Positions 1-5,607 of a DNA stretch of 5,625 bases are shown one piece after another. Source of the stretch: Egerieenecus sp048201975 (GTDB taxonomy: Bacteria; Bacillota; Clostridia; Christensenellales; Aristaeellaceae); assembly GCA_048201975.1 (NCBI GenBank), contig DBFBGQ010000058.1, positions 1 through 5,625 of the forward strand, in the 5' to 3' direction. Below the pieces are notes generated by a model. That model searched no databases. It was not told the DNA's origin and was given only the letters and a program-made list of their open reading frames with translations. The position numbers were made by a program, and so were the translations under genes. Positions within the stretch are counted from its first letter, which is position 1. Each line of letters opens with the position of its first letter.

Positions 1-251
1 GCCGCCCCCGGACCCCTCCGTTGCTAAGAAACAGTGCGGCGCTAGCCTCGCAGGGCGCGCCCAGCGGGGTCCACTCCGTTCCTGGGAGGGCCGCTGTCGC
101 CTTCGGCGCAGCCGATCCCTCCCCCGGCGCGTTGTCGCCGGCGGCTCCTAAGAGTGATAGCTTTCCCTAACGTATGGGGACCGAAGGTTTCCAAAGGGCG
201 ATCGGAAAGCCCTTTGGTCGCGCCCGCAGGCGCGAAACTCCTGTGCTTGCA
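1..251 (+). repeat. Left copy of a ~250-bp structured inverted repeat flanking the operon
   Basis: This segment is matched by the reverse complement of 5314-5563 with about eight differences (positions 80, 112, 168, a small indel near 176-180, 238, 239, 248), roughly 97% identity. It may continue left of the window. It is rich in possible stems: GGACCCC 10-16 with GGGGTCC 66-72; GGGAGGG 84-90 with CCCTCCC 117-123; an inner hairpin at 93-112 (GCTG, bulged T, CGCC, loop TTC, GGCG, CAGC); CCGGCG 124-129 with CGCCGG 136-141; a 9-bp stem 191-199/209-217; and CGCGCC 219-224 with GGCGCG 229-234 around a CGCA loop. The difference at 112 turns a C pair into a G-U wobble, so the stem survives. Open frames through it look spurious. 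It is most likely a dispersed non-coding repeat or a non-autonomous mobile unit; I cannot assign it to a named family. Confidence 0.85.
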
Positions 252-339
252 TGCACTATGCAACAAGAGGAGAGGTCGTCTCCATTGGCAACAAGGTTCC
301 CAACCTTGTGAGAGGTTTCGCCCACTTCAAGGGATGTGC
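252..339. other. Non-coding spacer between repeat copies, with small hairpins
   Basis: I see no credible gene here. The stretch carries small inverted repeats: TTGCAT 247-252 with ATGCAA 258-263; GGAGA 269-273 with TCTCC 279-283; and ACAAGGTT 291-298 with AACCTTGT 302-309 around a CCC loop, the strongest of the three. No T-run follows the last hairpin on either strand, so it is not an obvious intrinsic terminator. The density of stems matches the repeats on both sides, so this may be part of a larger composite repeat unit. Confidence 0.45.
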
Positions 340-411
340 ACCGAAGGGGTCCAGGGGGCGATCGGAAAGCCCCCTGGTCGCGCCCGCAGGCGCGAAACCC
401 CCGCGCTTGCA
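340..411 (+). repeat. Second, partial copy of the repeat's two-hairpin module
   Basis: These 72 bases align without gaps to 180-251 (offset exactly 160) with nine differences. Four of the nine are two compensated pairs: A-T at 194/214 and 195/213 become G-C at 354/374 and 355/373, so the 9-bp stem CCAGGGGGC/GCCCCCTGG is kept around the invariant loop GATCGGAAA. The second hairpin, CGCGCC-CGCA-GGCGCG (379-394), is unchanged. The upstream 180 bases of the full repeat are not present before this copy, so the module can occur on its own. Confidence 0.85.
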
Positions 412-418
412 AAAATGT

Positions 419-449
419 ATTATATAACTTACAAAAATTGTGAAGTCAA
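419..449 (-). promoter_or_regulatory. Candidate leftward sigma-A promoter with a 19-bp spacer
   Basis: Reading the minus strand, TTGACT (444-449; 5 of 6 to the -35 consensus) is followed after 19 bases by a perfect TATAAT (419-424). A TATATA hexamer at the usual 17-base spacing overlaps it. The spacer and box edges contain an imperfect dyad, ACTT...AAGT at 427-446, with flanking CAA/TTG offset by one base. This is the only clearly AT-rich stretch in the window. Transcription would start near 412 and run left, through the antisense of both repeat copies and out of the window. It cannot serve the operon, which lies upstream of it. It could drive a gene beyond the left edge or a transcript of the repeats. 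Confidence 0.5.
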
Positions 450-464
450 ATACTTTTCGACACA

Positions 465-508
465 CCAAAATGCCGGTTTCCCCAGCAAGCGGGAAACCGG
501 CATTTTGG
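465..508 (-). terminator. Strong stem-loop at the operon 3' end, probable terminator
   Basis: An 18-bp perfect stem (465-482 with 491-508) encloses an 8-base loop and begins 6 bases after the pgmB stop codon. The stem has A-runs and T-runs at its base and a GC-rich middle, so after the GC core the minus-strand transcript reads TTTTGG. The U-tract is short and lies within the stem, making it weaker than a canonical intrinsic terminator. Plus-strand transcription would read TTTTGGCGTATTTT, so it could work in both directions. Its place between the operon and the leftward promoter fits an insulating role. Confidence 0.75.
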
Positions 509-514
509 CGTATT

Positions 515-1153
515 TTACTTTGTCTCCTGGAGCAGATCGCTGAAGGTGCTCAGGTGATGGGTGGCCCGGGGATCGTCCTTGGCGTCGCCGATGGCGGCGC
601 AGGCAAAGCCGCCGGCTACCGCGGCCTCCACGCCCGCATGGGCGTCCTCCACCACCAGGCACACCGCGGGGGACAGCCCCAGCATTTCCGCGGCCTTGAG
701 GAACACCTCGGGGTCGGGCTTGGAACGGGTAACGCAGTTGCCGTCGGCCACCGCGTCAAAGTAGCTGCCCAGGCCCAGCCGCTCCAGGATGAAGGGCGTA
801 TTCTTGCTGGCGGAGCCGATGGCCAGCTTGCAGCCCTGGGCGCGGAGCTGGTCCAGGGTGGACTTGACCTCCTGGGAGAGGTCGGCAGTGGTAATCTGAT
901 GGAGCAGCTGGCGGTAGGTGTCGTTCTTCTCGGTGGCCATGGCCTCTTTTTCCGCCTGGGTGTAGGTCTTGTCGCTCTTCTCCAGGACGATCTCCAGGCT
1001 GGCCATGCGGCTGACGCCCCGCAGGCGGTTGTTGTCGGTTTCGTTGAAGGGGATGCCCAGGCGGTCGGCCAGGGCCTTCCAGGCCAGGTAGTGATAGTGA
1101 TCCGTGGTGCAGATGACGCCGTCCAGGTCAAAAATGATGCCTTCGTAACGCAT
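515..1153 (-). CDS. pgmB: Beta-phosphoglucomutase (HAD superfamily)
   Basis: The 212-residue cytosolic enzyme interconverts beta-D-glucose 1-phosphate and glucose 6-phosphate, feeding the product of the GH65 phosphorylase encoded just upstream into glycolysis. It has the usual family length and all HAD motifs: FDLDGV with the nucleophile Asp9 and acid/base Asp11; Ser114 in IGSAS; Lys145 in SKPDP; and the metal-binding Glu169-Asp170 in VVEDAHAG. The helical cap domain (about 15-88) carries LRGVSRMASL (44-53), which corresponds to the cap loop that recognises the sugar phosphate in the Lactococcus lactis enzyme and separates beta-PGM from generic HAD phosphatases. The ATG start is preceded by AAGGAGGG 10 bases upstream. 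It is the last gene of the operon, 45 bp after the GH65 gene, and is followed directly by the stem-loop terminator. A simple sugar-phosphate phosphatase is the alternative, made unlikely by the cap motif and the neighbours. Confidence 0.94.
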   Translation of the reverse strand: MRYEGIIFDLDGVICTTDHYHYLAWKALADRLGIPFNETDNNRLRGVSRMASLEIVLEKSDKTYTQAEKEAMATEKNDTYRQLLHQITTADLSQEVKSTLDQLRAQGCKLAIGSASKNTPFILERLGLGSYFDAVADGNCVTRSKPDPEVFLKAAEMLGLSPAVCLVVEDAHAGVEAAVAGGFACAAIGDAKDDPRATHHLSTFSDLLQETK

Positions 1154-1163
1154 GAATGGTATG

Positions 1164-1184
1164 CCCTCCTTGTCCCGCGGGACA
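1164..1184 (-). promoter_or_regulatory. pgmB ribosome binding site abutting a 14-bp perfect palindrome
   Basis: On the minus strand AAGGAGGG (1164-1171) sits 10 bases before the pgmB ATG. It shares one base with TGTCCCGCGGGACA (1171-1184), a perfect 14-bp palindrome in the 45-bp gap after the GH65 gene. The palindrome lies between two direct copies of CATACCAT (1156-1163 and 1191-1198 on the minus strand). The RBS is clear. Whether the palindrome is an operator, a weak RNA hairpin or chance is open. Confidence 0.6.
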
Positions 1185-1198
1185 TGATGTATGGTATG

Positions 1199-3466
1199 TT
1201 ATGCCAGGGAAAGCGCTCGCCCCCGGTCGGTGATGGTCAGGGGCTGGCCGGAAATCAGCTCATAGCGGGGGCCTTGCGCGTCCACCCGCACCTGGATCAC
1301 CCGGCCCCGGTAAGCCACCCGGAAGCCGTAGCCCCGCAGCTGCCGCGGAAGCCTGGGATCAAAGGCGATGCCCTGCGCCGTCACCGTCAGGCCGCCGAAG
1401 CCCGCCGCCATGCACACCCAGGCCCCGGCCATGTTGGCCATGTGCAGGCCGTCCCGTGTGTTGCCGTGGGTATCGTCCAGGTCCAGGCGCGCAGTCTGGC
1501 GGAAGTAGGCATAGCCCCGCTCCACGTCGCCCACCCGGCTGGCCACGGCGCTGAAGGCGGCCATGGACAGGGAGGAGTCGTGGGTGGTGACCCGATCGTA
1601 AAAGTCCAGGGCTGTCCGCTGCTCCTCCAGGGTGAAGCGGTGGGGCAGCAGCAGCATGGCCAGCACCGTGTCCGCCTGCTTGCACACCTGGTGGCGGTAG
1701 ATCACCAGGGGATGATAATGCAGCAGCAGGGGGAAGCTCTCCTTGGGGATGCTCTCCAGGGGCCAGGGCTTGCGGTCCATGAAGCCGTCGTCCTGCCAGA
1801 TGAGGCCGGTGGCTTCATCCCGGGGCACGTACATATCATTCGCGGCCTGGCGCCATGCCTCCTTTTCCCCGTCCCGCAGGCCGATTTTCTCCGCCAGGGC
1901 GGCGTAGCGCTCCGGAACCTCCCGGGCCATGCGCTCCAGGGTATCCGCGGCGAAGCGCAGGTTCTCCGCGGCCATCAGGTTGGTGTAGGCGTTGTTGTCC
2001 ACCAGGGCGTTGTACTCATCGGGGCCGGTGACCTCGTTCAGGCAGAACTTGCCGCCCTTGTCCGGGTTGTAAAAGCCCAGGTCCAGGTACAGCCGGGCGG
2101 TTTCGCACACCATCTCCGCGCCCATTTCCCACAGGAAGCCGTCGTCGCCGGTGGCCTCCGCATAGCGCTTTACCGCCAGGGCGATGTCCGCGTCAATGTG
2201 CACCTGGGCGGTGCCGGCGGGATAGTAGGCGCTGGCCTCCTTGCCGCCGATGGTGCGCCAGGGATACAGCGCGCCGGTGGGGTGCCCCATCTCCCTTGCC
2301 CGCTCCCGGGCAAAGGGCAGAATGCCGTAGCGGTAGGCCAGCAGCTGCCGGGCCACCTCCGGGGCGGTGTGCAGGAACATGGGGAAGATGTACGTCTCCG
2401 TGTCCCAGAAATAGTGGCCCTCGTAGCCCTCGCCGGTGAGGCCCTTGGCGGCGATGTTGGTCCGCCCGTCCCGGCCGGCGCTTTGCAGCAGGTGGTACAG
2501 GTTGAAGCGCAGGCCCTGGAGCAGCTGGTCATCCCCGTCCACCCACAGGCCGCAGCGGTCCCAGAAGGCCCGCACGTACGCCGCCTGCTCGGCCGCCAGG
2601 GCGTCGAAGCCCGCCCGGGCCAGCTCCCCAGCCTCCGCCAGGGCCTGGGCCAGCAGCGTCTCTTCCTCCGCCGCGCCGCCGCGGAAATAGGCCACATACT
2701 TGCACAGGGTGGCGCTTTCCCCAGCCCCCAGGGTAAAGGTGAAGCGCTGGGCCAGACGGGTTTCCGTCTCCTCCACCGCTGTCTCCGCCGGGCGGTCCAG
2801 GCGGGCGGCCATGGCGCAGGCCACCCCCAGGCGGGTGTTCCCCGTGTGCTGGGCCATGCCCAGGGCGCCCCCTTGCCGCCCCATCCGGGGCAGGGAGAGC
2901 ACCCGGCCCCGCAGGCCGCTGCCCACCCGGGGATCATCCGTGCACACCAGGTTGGTCACATCCCCATCCACCAGGGGGGTGAGGGTCACCCGGCAGGGCG
3001 CGCCCTCCGCGGTGACGGTGAAGGCGATGGCCGCGCCGTGGCTGCGGGCAAAGCTCACCAGCCGGGCCGCGCAAACCCGCAGCTTTCCGCCCCCGGGCAG
3101 GGCGTACACCGTTTCCCGGCGCAAAAGGCCCCGCTCCATCTCCAGGGTGCGGCAGGTGCTCTCCGCCTGGTCCGGGTGCAGGGCCACGCCCTCCGCCTCC
3201 AGCAGCACCCGCTGGCTGCTGGTGAGGTTGAGCATGGTCTGGCTCTCCTCCGCGTAGCCGTAGGCGATCTCCCCGTAGCGAATCTTCTCGGTTTCATAAA
3301 AGCCGTTCAGGTAGCAGCCTTCCACGCCGCCGCGGAAGCAGCCATAGCCTTCTTCATAGTTGCCCCGCCAACCCAGGAAACCGTTCCCCAGGGAAAACAG
3401 GGATTCCTCCTGGGCGGCGCTTTCCGGGTGAAAGCCCTCCCGGCGCAGCACAAAGGTCTGATCCAT
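1199..3466 (-). CDS. GH65 family alpha-glucoside phosphorylase (nigerose/maltose/kojibiose-type; substrate unresolved)
   Basis: This 755-residue inverting phosphorylase would split an alpha-linked glucoside with phosphate into beta-glucose 1-phosphate and a free acceptor. It has the standard GH65 layout and length: an N-terminal beta-sandwich (about 5-265), an (alpha/alpha)6 catalytic barrel (about 310-680) and a short C-terminal beta domain (about 690-750). Visible family landmarks are WDTE (354-357), the catalytic acid Glu484 in GPDEY, Lys596-Gln597 in KQAD, the phosphate-site HDSS (629-632), and DGLHMANMAG (672-681). The acceptor-side loop reads GKEASAYYPAGTAQVHI (408-424). I think this is closer to nigerose/maltose-like than to trehalose phosphorylases, but that is memory-based. 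There is no signal peptide, so it acts in the cytosol. The ATG has AGGAGGT 7 bases upstream, and this RBS overlaps the stop region of the preceding gene, suggesting translational coupling. The adjacent pgmB strongly supports a beta-glucose 1-phosphate-forming enzyme over a GH65 hydrolase. Confidence 0.94.
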   Translation of the reverse strand: MDQTFVLRREGFHPESAAQEESLFSLGNGFLGWRGNYEEGYGCFRGGVEGCYLNGFYETEKIRYGEIAYGYAEESQTMLNLTSSQRVLLEAEGVALHPDQAESTCRTLEMERGLLRRETVYALPGGGKLRVCAARLVSFARSHGAAIAFTVTAEGAPCRVTLTPLVDGDVTNLVCTDDPRVGSGLRGRVLSLPRMGRQGGALGMAQHTGNTRLGVACAMAARLDRPAETAVEETETRLAQRFTFTLGAGESATLCKYVAYFRGGAAEEETLLAQALAEAGELARAGFDALAAEQAAYVRAFWDRCGLWVDGDDQLLQGLRFNLYHLLQSAGRDGRTNIAAKGLTGEGYEGHYFWDTETYIFPMFLHTAPEVARQLLAYRYGILPFARERAREMGHPTGALYPWRTIGGKEASAYYPAGTAQVHIDADIALAVKRYAEATGDDGFLWEMGAEMVCETARLYLDLGFYNPDKGGKFCLNEVTGPDEYNALVDNNAYTNLMAAENLRFAADTLERMAREVPERYAALAEKIGLRDGEKEAWRQAANDMYVPRDEATGLIWQDDGFMDRKPWPLESIPKESFPLLLHYHPLVIYRHQVCKQADTVLAMLLLPHRFTLEEQRTALDFYDRVTTHDSSLSMAAFSAVASRVGDVERGYAYFRQTARLDLDDTHGNTRDGLHMANMAGAWVCMAAGFGGLTVTAQGIAFDPRLPRQLRGYGFRVAYRGRVIQVRVDAQGPRYELISGQPLTITDRGRALSLA

Positions 3467-3473
3467 ATGCGTT

Positions 3474-3480
3474 ACCTCCT
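3474..3480 (-). promoter_or_regulatory. Ribosome binding site of the GH65 gene, overlapping the upstream stop codon
   Basis: The minus strand reads AGGAGGT 7 bases before the GH65 ATG. The TGA stop of the GH36 gene (3480-3482) overlaps the first base of this site, so ribosomes finishing GH36 end on the GH65 initiation region. This fixes the GH65 start and supports coupled translation of the two enzymes. Confidence 0.85.
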
Positions 3481-5228
3481 CAAGGCATGGTCAGCAGATA
3501 CAGGGCGGCCCGGCCCGCCGCCAGGGGAAGCTCCGGCCAGGTCAGGGGCGCGCCGCCCAGCAGGGGCGTGAGCGTCGCTCCCGTCCAGGGCGCTGGAAGC
3601 GCCAAAGGCAGGTCCGGCACGCCATATACCATCAGCGCCGCCCGGTCCCCGGCCTCCATCAGGCAGGCGCAGCCCTGGCCGCTCCAGTCCGCCCGGCGGC
3701 CATCGTCCAGGGCCCGGGGCCCGCCGCGCAGGGGCGTGGGCGTCAGCAGGCGGGTCCGGCAGCGGGGAATCATAGGCGCCAGCTCCCGGCGGTAGGCGGC
3801 CACGGCCCCGCGAATCAGCTCCCGCTCCGCCGCCGTCAGGGCGGTGAGGTCCCTGGAGAGGCCAAAGGGATGCAGCATGGCCCCCGCCAGGGCCGAGGCC
3901 AGCGCCCCCTCCGGCATGGAGGGAAACACCCGGCTCCCGTCCGGATACACCCGGGTCTGGGACCAGGCCCAGTGCAGCAGCCGCTCCGGGGGCAGGAAAT
4001 TCAGGGAAAGGAAAACCTGCAGGCTGTGGTCCGTTTCGTCCGGGTCGCTGAGGAAGCACACGTCCGTGTGGGCCAGGCTGGCCAGGTCCATGCGCATGCC
4101 CCCGGAGGAGCAGTTTTCCACCACCAGATCGGGGAACTCCTCCCGCAGGCGGTCCAGCAGGGAAAGATACGCCCGCAGGTGCCGGTACAGCCCCAGCCCC
4201 GGGTCATGGCCGTGGTCCCCGCGGTTGCAGCCCATGCCGGGGTTCACGTTGAAGTCCAGCTTCACCCAGTCGGCCCGGGTTGCACGCACCAGGCGGGCCA
4301 TGTGGGCGTAGAGGTGCTCCGCGGCGCCCTCCGCGCCCAGGCACAGGTATGGCTCCGGCAGGGGTTCCCCGTCCCGCAGGGCCTCCCATTCCGGGTGCCG
4401 CCCGCGCAAATGGCTTTCCGCGCCCATGCCCTCCGGCTCCATCCACAGCCCGAAGCGCAGCCCCAGGTCATGGATGCGCTCCGCCAGCCAGGGCAGTCCG
4501 TGGGGGAAGCGCCGCAGGTTCACCTGCTCCCAGTCCCCCCTTTGCCGGGTCCAGTGGGCTTCCCGCTCCGCGTCCCCGAACCAGCCCGCATCCAGCACGA
4601 TCAGGTTGATCCCCAGCTCCGCGGCCACTTGCGCGTTGGCCAGCACGATGTCCTCAGTGATCTCCGCATCCTCATAGCGCCACCAGTGGTTCCAGCTCAC
4701 CAGGCCACAGTCCATGCGGCTGGGGGGAAGGTTTTGGCGCAGATAATCCCGCACATCCTGGCACAGGCGCTCCCGGCCCCCGGCGCACCGGGCGCAGAGC
4801 ACCGGCGGCAGGGGCAGGCGCTCCCCCGGCGGCAGCGTGCCCCGGAGCATGTCCCCATCCATGGAGAAAAGCGCCTCCCCCGCTTCCGTCAGGGTGAAGC
4901 GCCAGTTCCCCGGCCAGCAGACGGCGTAGAAGCGCCACACCCCGCCGGCCTCCTCCACAAAAAGGTAAGGGGCGTACCCGTGGCAGGAGCGCCCCGAGCG
5001 CACCTCCAAAGTCAGGCCGGGGGCGGCCTCCACCCGGGGGGTCATCTCCCGGCCCCAATCGCTTTGGAAAATGTGCGCCTTGGCTCCCCAGGGGACGAAC
5101 TCGTCCACCCGCAAAGCAAAGCCCGCAAAGGAGGCCGGCGCGCCGCTGTCGTTCACCAGCGCGCTCTCCCAGCGGCAGAGTGTGGTGTCCCCCACCTGTT
5201 GACGGATGGGGTTCTCCATCAGCAGCAT
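3480..5228 (-). CDS. GH36-family (clan GH-D) alpha-galactosidase-like hydrolase
   Basis: The 582-residue protein should remove a terminal alpha-linked sugar from an oligosaccharide in the cytosol; there is no signal peptide. It is close in size to the compact Thermotoga maritima GalA type and shorter than the ~730-residue GH36 enzymes. An N-terminal beta-rich domain (about 1-165) is followed by a TIM barrel (about 172-480) and a C-terminal beta domain. Barrel landmarks are SWNHWW (178-183), LDAGWFG (212-218), the nucleophile Asp325 in WVKLDFN, WMEPE (262-266), NCSSGGMRMD (372-381), and SDPDETDHS (394-402), where the acid/base Asp should lie. LDAGW departs from the LDDGW usual in galactosidases; the second Asp normally helps bind galactose hydroxyls, so specificity may differ. 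The ATG at 5228 is preferred: AAGGAGG lies 7 bases upstream, whereas an in-frame TTG at 5229-5231 would leave only 4. It is the first gene of the operon. An alpha-glycosidase for another sugar is the main alternative. Confidence 0.88.
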   Translation of the reverse strand: MLLMENPIRQQVGDTTLCRWESALVNDSGAPASFAGFALRVDEFVPWGAKAHIFQSDWGREMTPRVEAAPGLTLEVRSGRSCHGYAPYLFVEEAGGVWRFYAVCWPGNWRFTLTEAGEALFSMDGDMLRGTLPPGERLPLPPVLCARCAGGRERLCQDVRDYLRQNLPPSRMDCGLVSWNHWWRYEDAEITEDIVLANAQVAAELGINLIVLDAGWFGDAEREAHWTRQRGDWEQVNLRRFPHGLPWLAERIHDLGLRFGLWMEPEGMGAESHLRGRHPEWEALRDGEPLPEPYLCLGAEGAAEHLYAHMARLVRATRADWVKLDFNVNPGMGCNRGDHGHDPGLGLYRHLRAYLSLLDRLREEFPDLVVENCSSGGMRMDLASLAHTDVCFLSDPDETDHSLQVFLSLNFLPPERLLHWAWSQTRVYPDGSRVFPSMPEGALASALAGAMLHPFGLSRDLTALTAAERELIRGAVAAYRRELAPMIPRCRTRLLTPTPLRGGPRALDDGRRADWSGQGCACLMEAGDRAALMVYGVPDLPLALPAPWTGATLTPLLGGAPLTWPELPLAAGRAALYLLTMP

Positions 5229-5235
5229 CAATCGG

Positions 5236-5242
5236 CCTCCTT
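5236..5242 (-). promoter_or_regulatory. Ribosome binding site of the GH36 gene
   Basis: AAGGAGG on the minus strand lies 7 bases from the ATG at 5226-5228 and 4 bases from an upstream in-frame TTG (5229-5231). The spacing favours the ATG as the true start. An ATG four codons further in (16 bases or more away from the site) is too distant. Confidence 0.85.
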
Positions 5243-5245
5243 TTT

Positions 5246-5262
5246 GACGCCTTTCAGGCGTC
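5246..5262 (-). promoter_or_regulatory. Small hairpin in the operon leader just before the GH36 RBS
   Basis: On the minus strand GACGCCT, loop GAA, AGGCGTC form a perfect 7-bp stem ending 3 bases before the AAGGAGG site. An A-run rather than a U-run follows, so it is not a terminator. It could be a 5' stabilising hairpin or a protein or RNA control site. I found no convincing sigma-A promoter between this hairpin and the repeat at 5314, so the operon promoter is unidentified and may lie upstream of or within the repeat. Confidence 0.5.
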
Positions 5263-5313
5263 GGTTAGATTGGTGACAAAAGGGGTTACCTGATTCCTTT
5301 TGCATTGCACGCT

Positions 5314-5563
5314 TGCGAGCACAGGGATTTCGCGCCTGCGGGCGCGACCAAAGGGCTTTCCGATCGCCCTTTGGAAACCTTCGGACCCATACGTTGGGGA
5401 AAGCTATCACTCTTAGGAGCCGCCGGCGACAACGCGCCGGGGGAGGGATCGACTGCGCCGAAGGCGACAGCGGCCCTCCCAGGGACGGAGTGGACCCCGC
5501 TGGGCGCGCCCTGCGAGGCTAGCGCCGCACTGTTTCTTAGCAACGGAGGGGTCCGGGGGCGGC
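5314..5563 (-). repeat. Right copy of the ~250-bp structured inverted repeat
   Basis: This is the reverse-complement partner of 1-251 (about eight differences), so the two copies point inward at both ends of the operon. It keeps every stem noted in the left copy, including the 9-bp CCAAAGGGC/GCCCTTTGG stem (5348-5356 with 5366-5374). In the operon's sense direction the copy lies upstream of the GH36 gene and would be part of the leader if transcription starts beyond it. The matching inverted copy at the 3' side argues against a gene-specific riboswitch and for a dispersed repeat. The open frames crossing it share no feature with known proteins and are treated as spurious. Confidence 0.85.
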
Positions 5564-5594
5564 TATGAGACATGCACCGGTTAGCCGCCCCCGG
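5553..5594. repeat. 13-bp perfect inverted repeat at the outer end of the right repeat
   Basis: CCGGGGGCGGCTA (5553-5565) pairs perfectly with TAGCCGCCCCCGG (5582-5594) across a 16-base loop. The inner arm is the terminal sequence of the 250-bp repeat, and the outer arm is a second copy of that terminus in opposite orientation. This could be a very stable RNA stem or a junction between two repeat units placed end to end. No T-run follows it on the plus strand. Confidence 0.7.
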
Positions 5595-5607
5595 CAGCCT
5601 TTGGGTA

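Noticed and set aside
1..411. CRISPR-like array, because of repeated modules
   Set aside because: Only two copies of a 72-base module are present in the left flank, with a single 88-base gap and no regular short repeat-spacer pattern.
154..543. Open frame starting in the left repeat (MIAFPNVWG...), with a similar start in the right repeat on the other strand
   Set aside because: The protein similarity is a by-product of the DNA repeat. The frames end differently, lack a ribosome binding site and cross stem-loops. The changes between copies follow base pairing, not codon meaning.
440..3571. A very long plus-strand open frame (over 1,000 codons) antisense to pgmB and the GH65 gene
   Set aside because: It mirrors two well-recognised genes on the minus strand. 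Its translation is rich in Ala, Gly, Gln, Val and His with no domain, and no ribosome binding site supports it. GC-rich codon use on the real strand suppresses antisense stops.
3870..5276. Plus-strand open frame of about 470 codons antisense to the GH36 gene
   Set aside because: It is a shadow of the GH36 coding sequence, of low complexity, with no recognisable motif and no initiation signal.
5264..5313. Operon promoter between the right repeat and the GH36 leader hairpin (TTGTCA on the minus strand)
   Set aside because: No acceptable -10 hexamer occurs at 16-19 bases from it; the best candidate at 17 bases is TGAAAG.
5314..5563. Riboswitch or T-box leader for the sugar operon
   Set aside because: The same sequence also lies inverted at the 3' side of the operon and partly again at 340-411, which does not fit a gene-specific leader; no T-box or known aptamer motif was recognised.
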